A stretch of DNA of 8,152 nt from Spirochaetales bacterium (GTDB taxonomy: Bacteria > Spirochaetota > Spirochaetia > DSM-16054 > Sediminispirochaetaceae). Position 1 is the first letter of the stretch. Each line of letters starts with the position of its first letter. Made by a program: the position numbers and the translations under genes. Of this stretch, positions 1-5,606 are shown piece after piece. The notes below the pieces were generated by a model, which saw nothing but the letters and a program-made list of their open reading frames with translations, made no database searches and had not been told where the DNA came from. Where the stretch lies: positions 1 through 8,152 of the forward strand of contig JAASTM010000083.1 of NCBI GenBank assembly GCA_021767325.1, in the 5' to 3' direction.

Positions 1-321
1 CGTAAACTCACCGTTGCGCTTGATAAACTCCTTGGTGCCGTCCAGCGGGTCTACCAGCCAGTAATCCTCCCAGTTCCGCCGCTCTTCAAACAGTACGGCC
101 TCCCCCTCCTCGCTCAGCAACGCCAGCCCGCTGTGCGCCAGCTGCTGCTGTATCACTGCATGGGCACGGGTATCGGCCAGGGTTATGGGGCTTTGGTCGG
201 ATTTTTGTTGGATATGAAAATCGGCGCTGGAATACACGCGCAAAATTTCTTCGCCGGCGCATAAAGCAGCCGCCAGGGCGGCCTTAAGTATATCCGCCGG
301 CTCTTCAGGTTCTCGCTTCAC
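1..321 (-). CDS. cysQ: 3'(2'),5'-bisphosphate nucleotidase CysQ, C-terminus cut by window edge
   Basis: The first 107 codons of a CysQ-type enzyme of the inositol monophosphatase superfamily. Such enzymes hydrolyse the 3' phosphate of PAP/PAPS from sulfate assimilation and other sulfotransfer reactions, using Mg2+ in the cytoplasm. Visible signatures, in order: KSDQSPITLAD (about 40-50), LLSEEG with metal-binding Glu71/Glu72, and WLVDPLDGTKEFI (88-100) with Asp91, Asp94, Gly95 and Thr96 of the metal site. The run 'DPLDGTKEFI' separates CysQ from plain inositol monophosphatases. The start is GTG: an AGGAG lies five bases upstream, and the GTG overlaps the TGA of the preceding gene (GTGA), so translation is probably coupled to it. 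The second half, including the last Asp of the metal site, lies outside the window. Confidence 0.92.
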   Translation of the reverse strand, partial: MKREPEEPADILKAALAAALCAGEEILRVYSSADFHIQQKSDQSPITLADTRAHAVIQQQLAHSGLALLSEEGEAVLFEERRNWEDYWLVDPLDGTKEFIKRNGEFT

Positions 322-1313
322 CCCAGCTCCTCGAAACGCGTGCTCAGCCGCTTGTACACCTGCCTGCGGGCCATCCGCCGGCCGAAGCCGACCGCCGACA
401 CAAGCGTCCACAGCACCAGCGCCAAGCCCAAAAGGTCAATCACCGCCATGAACGAATCAAGCTGGCCGGGTTTCTCCGCCGTTTCGCTAAGAAACTCAGC
501 CAGCGCTTCCGTATTGAACAACAGCACAAAGGCGGCGGTCAGCCGTACCACTCCCGTAACCACGAAATCCAACCCGGCGGCCGGATTCAGCAGCGCGCGG
601 CGGTCTTTTTCACTTTTTATCTTCACCGATGCATCCAGCAGCTTCATAAGCTGCTCGCGCCGCAGGCCGTCTGTCTCTGCGTTCCCGCCCGGCGGCTCCG
701 TAGCCGGCCCTCCGGCTGCCATCGTAAAGCCCGGGTCTGGTTCAGCCTCCCGCAGCTCCACATCAATATAGGTGGCGGCGCTGCGCAGCATCTCCATCAG
801 CTCTTGGTTATCGGAGCCGAACACGTCCCCGCGGCCGTGCTTCAACCGTTCGTACAGAGATTTCAACAGCTCCGCCGGCTGGCGCTCCGTATCTCCGGCG
901 TAACGTACGACAACCCGCGAGAAAATACGGCGCCGGATCTCGCCGGACACCGCCGGCTGCTCCTGCCCCGGCAGAGCTAGAATCATGAAAAACAGGTTCG
1001 CCACCGTTGGCTCGGGCAGGGTGCGGCCCCGACTGCGGTCCCTCCCCAGGTCCCGACCGCGTCCCTCTTTCTCCAGTTTGCGGAAAAACTCGTTGATCCG
1101 CTCAGCGTACTCTTCCACCTTGAAGGGCTTCAGAACTTTCGACTTCTCGCCGACGCTGTCGGTCATGTCACGCTGATATTCGATGTGCGAGGAAATCTCC
1201 GCAAGCAGATTCCGGTAAAACCGCAGAAACCGGTCCTCTTCGGTTTCCTGCACAGGTTCCTCTTGAGCAAAAAAGGCCTCGTTGAAACGCTTCAGAAGGT
1301 CGGTAAAACTCAT
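318..1313 (-). CDS. unrecognised protein with two C-terminal membrane helices
   Basis: I do not recognise a family. The product is 331 residues from ATG at 1313. The first ~230 residues are soluble and charged, with predicted helices, a very Arg/Asp/Gly-rich stretch at about 84-97 (EGRGRDLGRDRSRGR) and a flexible Gly/Pro/Ala segment near 198-214. Two hydrophobic segments follow, at about 247-268 and 288-310, separated by an acidic loop, and then a basic tail (GRRMARRQVYKR) that should stay in the cytoplasm. The likely topology is a large cytoplasmic N-domain anchored by a C-terminal helical hairpin. An in-frame GTG at 1343 would add ten residues, but it sits one base after the predicted -10 box, so I prefer ATG 1313. 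It is the first gene of a two-gene unit with cysQ, whose start overlaps its stop by GTGA. A role linked to nucleotide or sulfate metabolism is only guilt by association. Confidence 0.75.
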   Translation of the reverse strand: MSFTDLLKRFNEAFFAQEEPVQETEEDRFLRFYRNLLAEISSHIEYQRDMTDSVGEKSKVLKPFKVEEYAERINEFFRKLEKEGRGRDLGRDRSRGRTLPEPTVANLFFMILALPGQEQPAVSGEIRRRIFSRVVVRYAGDTERQPAELLKSLYERLKHGRGDVFGSDNQELMEMLRSAATYIDVELREAEPDPGFTMAAGGPATEPPGGNAETDGLRREQLMKLLDASVKIKSEKDRRALLNPAAGLDFVVTGVVRLTAAFVLLFNTEALAEFLSETAEKPGQLDSFMAVIDLLGLALVLWTLVSAVGFGRRMARRQVYKRLSTRFEELG

Positions 1314-1344
1314 TCTTACATCCCGGGTTTTTAAGATGAACACA

Positions 1345-1373
1345 AGTGTAATTCACCCCTACCCGGCCGTCAA
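1345..1373 (-). promoter_or_regulatory. sigma70-like promoter for the membrane protein-cysQ unit
   Basis: Read on the minus strand: TTGACG (1373-1368), a 17-bp spacer, TACACT (1350-1345). That is 5/6 and 4/6 matches to consensus. Transcription would begin near 1338, downstream of the alternative GTG at 1343 and upstream of ATG 1313. This is the main reason for the start chosen for that gene. Confidence 0.55.
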
Positions 1374-1388
1374 GCTGAGAAAATACTC

Positions 1389-2222
1389 CTACAGATGCTT
1401 CTTCAAATACGCGATCTGTGCCTTTACGCCCTCAATTCCCGCCGGGGTCGGGTCCTTTTGATCCCAGAAATACGTTCCGCCTTCAACCTCGTAATAGGTA
1501 ATATCCATACCGATCTCTTCGGCAGCTGCCCTAAACAATTCGGTAGTGCGGTTCACGTCCCAGAACTCACACTCGCTGCCGTGCTGAATCAGCATCGGAA
1601 TGTCCGCATTCATGGCGGCAGTATCGTACTCAAACCCCGCCTTTCCGATGTACATCAAAGGAGAAGCAAGCACCGCGCACTTTACCAGCGGCGTAACCGG
1701 AGCACTCCGATCCATCAACACCGCCAGGGCCCGCGCGGCGCACAGCCCGGTGCTATATACCGCCACCCGCCCTGTATCGATCCGCAGTCGCTCGGCATCC
1801 GCCAGCACCTGCTCCAGCAGCGACTCCAGACGTACGTCCGAATACTGATGCAAATTGTCCTTCGTATGAACCGCGACAGCAAGAAATCCCGAAGCTGCCA
1901 TCATACAGCCATAGCTCACGTGCGACGAATAGTCTACATTCCCCACTACCATTATTACCGTCGGCAGCGGCCGCTTGAAGTTATATCCCGGCGGATAATA
2001 AAAATCGACCGGAAACCTCCCCTCCTCCAGCTCGGTCTGCACCGGGTACACCTCGCGGTGCACCATAACCCGCTCCACACCCTTCGGCTGATACACACAG
2101 CTGCCGTACGCCACTACAGCACTGTCCATTTTCTCAGCCCCCGACTCCACCTCGAACGGCGGTGGCGCCGCGGCACAAGCCGCAAGCAGCAAACTGGCCG
2201 CCAGAATCCTAAAACTACGCAT
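1389..2222 (-). CDS. alpha/beta-hydrolase-like lipoprotein, paralogue A (triad degenerate)
   Basis: A 277-residue predicted lipoprotein. The signal peptide has a lipobox LAAC with lipidated Cys16, so the mature protein should be membrane-anchored outside the cytoplasm. The rest fits a dienelactone-hydrolase/esterase-like alpha/beta fold: PVDFYYPPGY, then VVGNVDYSS in the oxyanion-loop position, ERLRIDTGRVAVYSTG leading to the nucleophile elbow, and an IQHGSE strand-loop near 212-217. The elbow reads G-L-C-A-A, so Cys161 stands where Ser or Cys would be. The acid position is Cys218 (HGSEC) and the His position is Tyr251 (GGTYFW), so a full triad is absent. Translation starts at ATG behind GGGAGGA, five bases away. 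It is a clear tandem paralogue of the next upstream gene. It may bind rather than cleave a ligand, or use another mechanism; the substrate is unknown. Confidence 0.85.
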   Translation of the reverse strand: MRSFRILAASLLLAACAAAPPPFEVESGAEKMDSAVVAYGSCVYQPKGVERVMVHREVYPVQTELEEGRFPVDFYYPPGYNFKRPLPTVIMVVGNVDYSSHVSYGCMMAASGFLAVAVHTKDNLHQYSDVRLESLLEQVLADAERLRIDTGRVAVYSTGLCAARALAVLMDRSAPVTPLVKCAVLASPLMYIGKAGFEYDTAAMNADIPMLIQHGSECEFWDVNRTTELFRAAAEEIGMDITYYEVEGGTYFWDQKDPTPAGIEGVKAQIAYLKKHL

Positions 2223-2311
2223 ACACGTCCTCCCGTATTGAGATAATGAGTAATACGCCGTTGTATGGATTAAACAGAACCGCAGTTGAGAATAATTAAC
2301 TTTCTATCTAA

Positions 2312-2341
2312 ATTATCGCGCCGTAGACCGAACTCTGTCAA
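2312..2341 (-). promoter_or_regulatory. promoter of lipoprotein A
   Basis: On the minus strand, a perfect TTGACA (2341-2336), an 18-bp spacer and GATAAT (2317-2312, 5/6). It leaves an AT-rich leader of about 80 nt before the ATG at 2222. Just before the ribosome binding site the leader holds a small dyad, CGTATT/AATACG with a 12-nt loop, whose importance is uncertain. The gene therefore appears to be transcribed separately from its upstream paralogue. Confidence 0.65.
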
Positions 2342-2355
2342 TTTTTATTTTTATA

Positions 2356-2431
2356 GAGCCAGCGCCCCGCCCCCGCGCGATTCCGGCTGACCTCGGGCGA
2401 CTCCAGGCATCCCCGCCCGCCCCCGGGCGGC
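2356..2431 (-). other. very GC-rich spacer between the two lipoprotein genes
   Basis: About 75 bases of C/G-rich sequence directly follow the TAG of lipoprotein B. It contains CCGCCC facing GGGCGG and other short GC self-complementary runs, but no T-tract, so it is not a canonical intrinsic terminator. A structured, possibly Rho-linked end for the lipoprotein B transcript is possible. No coding signal was seen. Confidence 0.35.
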
Positions 2432-3286
2432 CTACAGGTGCTCTTTCAAAAAGCCGATTTCAGCCTCAATCGCCTGGTGCGAAGCCTCGGAATCATACTT
2501 GGTCATCCAGTTGTGGTTTCCGCCGGCCACCTCCAGGTATCTCACCTCGCTGCCCGCCTCTTTCGCGGCCTGCCTGAACATCTTCACCGAGGCCTTTACC
2601 TCGTAAAAGCTGTCATTCTCCCCGCGGGCAATCAACACCGGCAGCTGCGGGTCTATCCAGGCCGGGTCGTACTCAAAACTGTTCTGGGCGAAGGTCATCA
2701 CCGGCGATACAAACACCCCCGCCTGCAACCCATCGTGGAACCCCGCCTCCCGGTCCATGGCCACCTGCAACGCCAGCGACGAGGGATGCCCTTCAGTCCA
2801 CATGGCCAGTCGCTGCGTATCGATGAACAGCCGCTCGGCATCCTCCAGCAAACGCTCCAGCAGTGCAATCAGCTGGTCGGGAGCATCGTCCTTTACCATC
2901 TGCAGGGTCTCCGGCACCACCGTTAAAAAGCCATTGGCCGCCAGCAGCTCGGCCAGCGTCACGTTGGAGGACCAGTTCACATTGCCGCCCACCACGATTA
3001 CCGCCGGCAGCGCTTTGTCAAAACGGAATTCCGGCGGATAGTACAGGTCCACCGGCAGCTCGCCGGCCTGGGGCGCCTCCGTAACCGCATAGGCCTCGCG
3101 GTGCACCAGCACCCGCTCAGCCTCGGGATGGGTCATCACGTACTCGCCGAATCCGCCGACCATCGTACCCCGCCGTTCGGCGGCGGTCTGCACATCAAAG
3201 GGCGGGTCAACAGCAGACTGGCATGAGATAATCAGAAAGAAAAACAGCACAACCGAGTAGAAGGCCAAACTGAAGCTATGTCGCAT
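2432..3286 (-). CDS. alpha/beta-hydrolase-like lipoprotein, paralogue B (nucleophile replaced)
   Basis: A 284-residue predicted lipoprotein with a hydrophobic signal peptide ending in IISC (lipidated Cys22). It aligns end to end with the following gene: RVLVHREAYAV, LPVDLYYPPEF, VIVVGGNVNWSSNV, LEDAERLFIDTQRLAMW, FEYDPAW, MFRQAAKEAG. The fold matches secreted esterase/peptidase-like alpha/beta hydrolases. The elbow reads G-H-P-S-S, so Pro168 occupies the usual Ser/Cys nucleophile site (Ser169 is one residue later). The acid Asp225 (RGENDSF) and the His258 (GGNHNW) are present. This is the reverse of paralogue A, which lacks acid and His but keeps a Cys. The start is ATG behind GGGAGGT with a TTGACA promoter upstream, so the gene is probably expressed. 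Substrate unknown; a binding protein or an enzyme using Ser169 are both possible. Confidence 0.85.
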   Translation of the reverse strand: MRHSFSLAFYSVVLFFFLIISCQSAVDPPFDVQTAAERRGTMVGGFGEYVMTHPEAERVLVHREAYAVTEAPQAGELPVDLYYPPEFRFDKALPAVIVVGGNVNWSSNVTLAELLAANGFLTVVPETLQMVKDDAPDQLIALLERLLEDAERLFIDTQRLAMWTEGHPSSLALQVAMDREAGFHDGLQAGVFVSPVMTFAQNSFEYDPAWIDPQLPVLIARGENDSFYEVKASVKMFRQAAKEAGSEVRYLEVAGGNHNWMTKYDSEASHQAIEAEIGFLKEHL

Positions 3287-3325
3287 TTGAAACCTCCCAT
3301 TTTACATATGTTTTTTGTTGGTAAT

Positions 3326-3354
3326 ATTCTCTCCCAGCCGGAAAAACTTGTCAA
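3326..3354 (-). promoter_or_regulatory. leftward promoter of lipoprotein B
   Basis: On the minus strand, a perfect TTGACA (3354-3349), a 17-bp spacer and GAGAAT (3331-3326, 4/6). The GGGAGGT ribosome binding site and the ATG at 3286 follow. The -35 hexamer overlaps that of the opposing rightward promoter almost completely (shared TTGTCAA). Confidence 0.6.
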
Positions 3355-3376
3355 CAAAATTATACACCCCTATAAT
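3348..3376 (+). promoter_or_regulatory. rightward near-consensus sigma70 promoter
   Basis: TTGTCA (3348-3353, 5/6), exactly 17 bp, then a perfect TATAAT (3371-3376). A second TATAAT lies at 3383-3388. It points into a gene fragment with no usable start codon. If active it would make an RNA that could run antisense into the kinase-aldolase chimera at 3674-4138, because no rightward terminator is seen. Confidence 0.6.
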
Positions 3377-3388
3377 AGGCGGTATAAT
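3359..3388. repeat. interrupted dyad over the rightward promoter
   Basis: ATTATAC (3359-3365) faces GTATAAT (3382-3388), and between them lies the palindrome CCTATAATAGG (3369-3379). The outer arms are offset by one base. The dyad covers the -10 box of the rightward promoter, which is a typical place for a repressor site, but AT-rich promoter DNA yields such dyads by chance fairly often. Confidence 0.35.
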
Positions 3389-3389
3389 T

Positions 3390-3620
3390 TCCAACTACGT
3401 CGTTCGCTGGCGGGTCTTCAATGTAGAGGTGGACACCCTGTTCGAGGACAGCTGGCAGGTCCTGCGTCTGCTGCTGGGCTACGCCCTGAACTGGGAGATA
3501 GTATCCGATGACTCGGTCGGTTTCCGGATAATCCTCGGCTACTCCTTCAACCACTACCCCACCCTGGAACGCTTCAGCTTCCCCGACACCGGCGTCTTCC
3601 GCTTTACCATGTCGTTATAA
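3390..3620 (+). pseudogene. orphan C-terminal fragment, beta-barrel-like
   Basis: From about 3390 the sequence changes abruptly from AT-rich promoter DNA to GC-rich coding-like DNA, with an open frame running to TAA at 3618-3620. The ~76 residues alternate polar and hydrophobic positions and contain two similar hairpin-like stretches, LRLLLGYALNWEI and FRIILGYSFNHYP, ending in GVFRFTMSL. This pattern resembles the last strands of an outer-membrane beta-barrel protein, but I cannot name a family. There is no ATG, GTG or TTG with a ribosome binding site in frame after the promoter; the only upstream start in frame is a TTG at 3315 that precedes the promoter. I read it as the 3' end left after loss of the rest of the gene. 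Confidence 0.5.
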
Positions 3621-3654
3621 AAAAACCGGCCCTCAACTCGCGAAAAGGGCCGGT
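3619..3654 (-). terminator. intrinsic terminator of the kinase-aldolase chimera
   Basis: A 9-bp perfect stem, ACCGGCCCT (minus strand, 3654-3646) with AGGGCCGGT (3633-3625), and a 12-nt loop. On the minus strand it is followed at once by a run of T residues (complement of the A run 3619-3625). It lies 20 bases after the stop at 3674. In the rightward direction no T-tract follows, so it should work leftward only. Confidence 0.85.
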
Positions 3655-3673
3655 AAGAAAAAGGAGGTGGTTT

Positions 3674-4138
3674 TTATACGTAAAGAGAGGCTTTCCCGTC
3701 GATCTTTAGAATGCGGATTTTTTCCTTCACTTTTTCCACTACTGCGCCGCTGGAAATCTGCAGCAGTTTATCGTGGGCCTTCAGGTTGGGCTGGGCCTGC
3801 AGGGTCTCCCGGATCGAATTGATGAAGGTTTTTCGCAGTACCGTTCCGATGTTGATTTTCGCAAACTTGGTACTGATGATGCGCCGCAGCTCCTCGTCGG
3901 TGACCCCGCTGGAGCCGTGCAGCACCAGCGCCTCGTACTCGCGGTCGCGCATAGAATCGCGATACTCCTGCGAATCCTTATACCCGGGCTGCTGCGCCAG
4001 GTAGGGTCGCAAAAACGGTTCTGACAGGGTATCCAGGTCGATAAAGCTCATATTCAGTCTCCGTGCCAACCCGCGGGCAAAGGTAGTTTTCCCGCTGGCC
4101 GGCGGCCCGGAGACAAATACCGCCGTTGTTTGCTTCAT
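3674..4138 (-). CDS. chimeric ORF: P-loop kinase N-terminus fused to class II aldolase C-terminus
   Basis: A 154-residue ORF made of two unrelated halves. Residues 1-70 start a P-loop kinase of the zeta/AAA-kinase type: VFVSGPPASGKTTFARGLA carries Walker A (Gly11-Thr18), then FIDLDTLSEPF, then QEYRDSMRDREYEAL. Residues 72-154 match the end of ketose-bisphosphate (class II, Zn) aldolases: VLHGSSGVTDEELRR with the Zn-ligand type His74, KINIGTVLRKTF (the phosphate-binding N-x-x-T region), and the end helix VVEKVKEKIRILKIDGKA. The join falls near base 3928 in the codons for E-A-L-V-L. The kinase lacks its lid and second half. The aldolase lacks its barrel's first half, with the catalytic Asp and the other Zn ligands. 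Neither activity is expected. The AAGGAGA ribosome binding site, promoter and terminator are all good, so the hybrid is probably expressed. It most likely arose by a deletion fusing a kinase gene to an aldolase gene. Confidence 0.8.
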   Translation of the reverse strand: MKQTTAVFVSGPPASGKTTFARGLARRLNMSFIDLDTLSEPFLRPYLAQQPGYKDSQEYRDSMRDREYEALVLHGSSGVTDEELRRIISTKFAKINIGTVLRKTFINSIRETLQAQPNLKAHDKLLQISSGAVVEKVKEKIRILKIDGKASLYV

Positions 4139-4205
4139 TTCGCTCTCCTTATGGTTCCGTTCCGGCGCAATACTAACAAAAGCGCGCCGCTTATGCTATA
4201 AGCAG

Positions 4206-4496
4206 GTTCAAAGTGTACATATCTATTATTCAAATGACAATTTGTACAATAATGCTATCTTTATATATCAGGCAATAAGCAAAGACTGCGGTATATCACA
4301 TAACACCGTCAAAGAATTGATTTCAGTGCTCGAGGCGAGTTTCATCATCTTCAGAGTTCATCCCTACCATAAAAATTACAACAACTACTGGGAAAAACTG
4401 CAGCTCTATTACTGGCGCGACAATCACAAAAGAGAGCTCGTTCTCATCTTGGATTTCGGAATGAAGTATTGGATGAAGATAAGCGGCTCCGACCCG
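4206..4496 (+). pseudogene. remnant of a DUF4143-type AAA ATPase
   Basis: The open frame around 4242-4496 encodes QAISKDCGISHNTVKELISV, then LEASFIIFRVHPYHKN, then LYYWRDNHKRELVLILDF. These are signatures of the C-terminal part of ATPases carrying DUF4143: a winged-helix-like segment, the LEAS..I..PYHKN strand, then the YWRD(N)H..E.D nuclease-like module. The ATPase domain is missing and there is no upstream start with a ribosome binding site. Roughly 100 residues that normally lie between PYHKN and YWRD are also absent (join near 4395-4400). The acidic residues of the final module have drifted: REVD is read as RELV, and the I-E-I-K pattern is lost. The remnant stops making sense near 4496, exactly where the truncated end of abiEii begins on the other strand. 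Confidence 0.7.
4212..4240 (-). promoter_or_regulatory. promoter of the kinase-aldolase chimera
   Basis: On the minus strand, TTGTCA (4240-4235, 5/6), a 17-bp spacer and TACACT (4217-4212, 4/6). It would give a leader of about 65 nt before the AAGGAGA site and ATG at 4138. The promoter lies within, or at the edge of, the DUF4143 remnant, so it may have been created or kept by chance at this junction. Confidence 0.5.
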
Positions 4497-4502
4497 GCTG
4501 CA

Positions 4503-5063
4503 CTATTCCTTGTGTACGCGGGCCAGGAGACCTTTGTCCGCAAAAATCTCTTCACGCGTTTCTGCATAGAGAATCAATCCAGAAGTTCCAAAATCGACGC
4601 CATAATGATTTCTCAACATCACCGGCTGAGTTTCAAAACTTGAAACTGAACATACATCAATATGAATTCGTTGAGACGGAAGATGTGCCTGCTCGGGTCG
4701 GGTTATGATTCTTACCTTCCAGGTTTTTGTATCCCCTTCCGCCCGCTGTGGTTCGCTTACACTTACTTTTAAGCCGTAACGCTTTGCTATAGACCCCTCC
4801 AGGTTCGATTTTAGATCTTTCAGCTTGGCAGGGTCGAAATCGCTTCCACCTGAAAAGTCGAGATCCTCGCCCAATCTGGGTGACCCGTAACAATCCCGCA
4901 GGCATGTATCACCAATAAAGGTGAGTGTCCGCAAAAACCCGGACTGCGCCATTTCCCGCAGAATGTCATGGTGCAGAATTTCCTTCTCCACAACCGGCTG
5001 TAGCGCTGTCAGTTCCCGATTACGCTCCAATACTTGGTCCACAAGAGTATCAAACAAGCTCAT
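4503..5063 (-). CDS. abiEii: AbiEii-family nucleotidyltransferase toxin, C-terminally truncated
   Basis: About 186 residues of the toxin of an AbiE (type IV) toxin-antitoxin pair. The family core is clear: FIGDTCLRDCYGSPRLGEDL followed by DFSGG (motif I, with the D-L-D metal site at about 67-69), IHIDVCSVSSF, and EEIFADKGLLARV with the conserved Lys177 of motif III. The protein then stops at ARVHKE. Full-length members go on for many more residues with an R-D-x-x-D motif IV, which is absent. Motif I also differs from the common GGT...SEDLDF pattern (G-D-T and G-E-D here). Loss of motif IV makes it probably inactive. The start is ATG 5063, inside the end of the antitoxin gene (14-nt overlap, GGGGGG nearby); a TTG six bases upstream is an alternative. 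The break coincides with the DUF4143 remnant. Confidence 0.8.
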   Translation of the reverse strand: MSLFDTLVDQVLERNRELTALQPVVEKEILHHDILREMAQSGFLRTLTFIGDTCLRDCYGSPRLGEDLDFSGGSDFDPAKLKDLKSNLEGSIAKRYGLKVSVSEPQRAEGDTKTWKVRIITRPEQAHLPSQRIHIDVCSVSSFETQPVMLRNHYGVDFGTSGLILYAETREEIFADKGLLARVHKE

Positions 5064-5598
5064 CCGCAACCCCCCAATCGATTAAATCCATGGAACGGCC
5101 GGTCGCGCGCATATCCTCCAACGCTAAGCCGACGCACGCCCTCCAAAGCCTGCAACGGGAGTCATATATCAGTCTGTCGGCAATATCATCGGGCTGCTTT
5201 TTCGTATGAATAAACTCGATAGAGCCGAACTCACCACACTCCACTGTATAGGTCCGCCCGCTGCTCATCAAACTTATCCAAGCGATTGGAATTTGTGAAA
5301 CAACACCGGCTTCACTCAGCACAGTCTCCAAGCTTAAATAGTTGAACTCTCCGGCGCGTAATTTTGCAGCGGTATGATATAAAACTAATCCCCGCGGATA
5401 CTCCACCCGTGGATTCAGGTAAATACCACGACACACCCTTACCAGCAGTCCATCCTTCACAGCCCGGCTCAACAACATTTTTAAAGCGGCATAACTATGC
5501 TCTGGGAACACTGAATAGAAATCACTCACTCTAAACAAATAGTGCTCGCGATCGGAAAGAGACTCTAGGGTGTTTCGAAGCTTCTTCATTACCTGCAT
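5050..5598 (-). CDS. abiEi: AbiEi-family antitoxin / transcriptional repressor
   Basis: 182 residues from ATG 5598. It has an N-terminal winged-helix domain (LFRVSDFYSVFPEHSYAALK, then LLSRAVKDGLLVRVCRGIYL) and the AbiEi C-terminal domain (FNYLSLETVLSEAGVVSQIP, ISLMSSGRTYTVECGEFGSI, EFIHTK). AbiEi proteins bind inverted repeats in their own promoter and protect against AbiEii without needing direct protein contact. An in-frame ATG at 5625 would add nine residues, but it lies inside the operator and upstream of the predicted -10 box, so ATG 5598 (or 5589, MKKLRNTL) fits better. The gene reads cleanly through its length and overlaps the toxin start. With the toxin cut short it may persist as an autonomous repressor. 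Confidence 0.85.
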   Translation of the reverse strand: MQVMKKLRNTLESLSDREHYLFRVSDFYSVFPEHSYAALKMLLSRAVKDGLLVRVCRGIYLNPRVEYPRGLVLYHTAAKLRAGEFNYLSLETVLSEAGVVSQIPIAWISLMSSGRTYTVECGEFGSIEFIHTKKQPDDIADRLIYDSRCRLWRACVGLALEDMRATGRSMDLIDWGVADELV

Positions 5599-5606
5599 AA
5601 TATAAT

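Noticed and set aside
340..771. Rightward open frame opposite the membrane protein gene
   Set aside because: Ser/Pro/Arg-rich with no recognisable domain or ribosome binding site. The minus-strand frame has a promoter, membrane helices and coupling to cysQ.
1395..2246. Long rightward open frame (283 residues) opposite lipoprotein A
   Set aside because: His/Arg-rich, low-complexity translation with no family pattern and no ribosome binding site; it mirrors codon bias of the real minus-strand lipoprotein gene.
2234..2257. Small hairpin CGTATT/AATACG before the lipoprotein A ribosome binding site as a riboswitch
   Set aside because: A single 6-bp stem in AT-rich leader DNA with no conserved core; too little to call a regulatory RNA.
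3661..3669. AAGGAGGTG on the plus strand, a near-perfect Shine-Dalgarno; its complement resembles the 16S rRNA 3' end
   Set aside because: No start codon follows at a workable distance, and no other 16S sequence is nearby. It lies in the 3' untranslated end of the chimera gene and is probably coincidence.
4503..4643. Extension of the DUF4143 remnant frame to 4643
   Set aside because: Beyond about 4496 the translation is simply antisense to abiEii and no longer resembles DUF4143.
4657..4905. Alternative minus-strand open frame within abiEii
   Set aside because: Out of frame with the AbiEii motifs on both sides, which read continuously in the chosen frame; it has no family pattern of its own.
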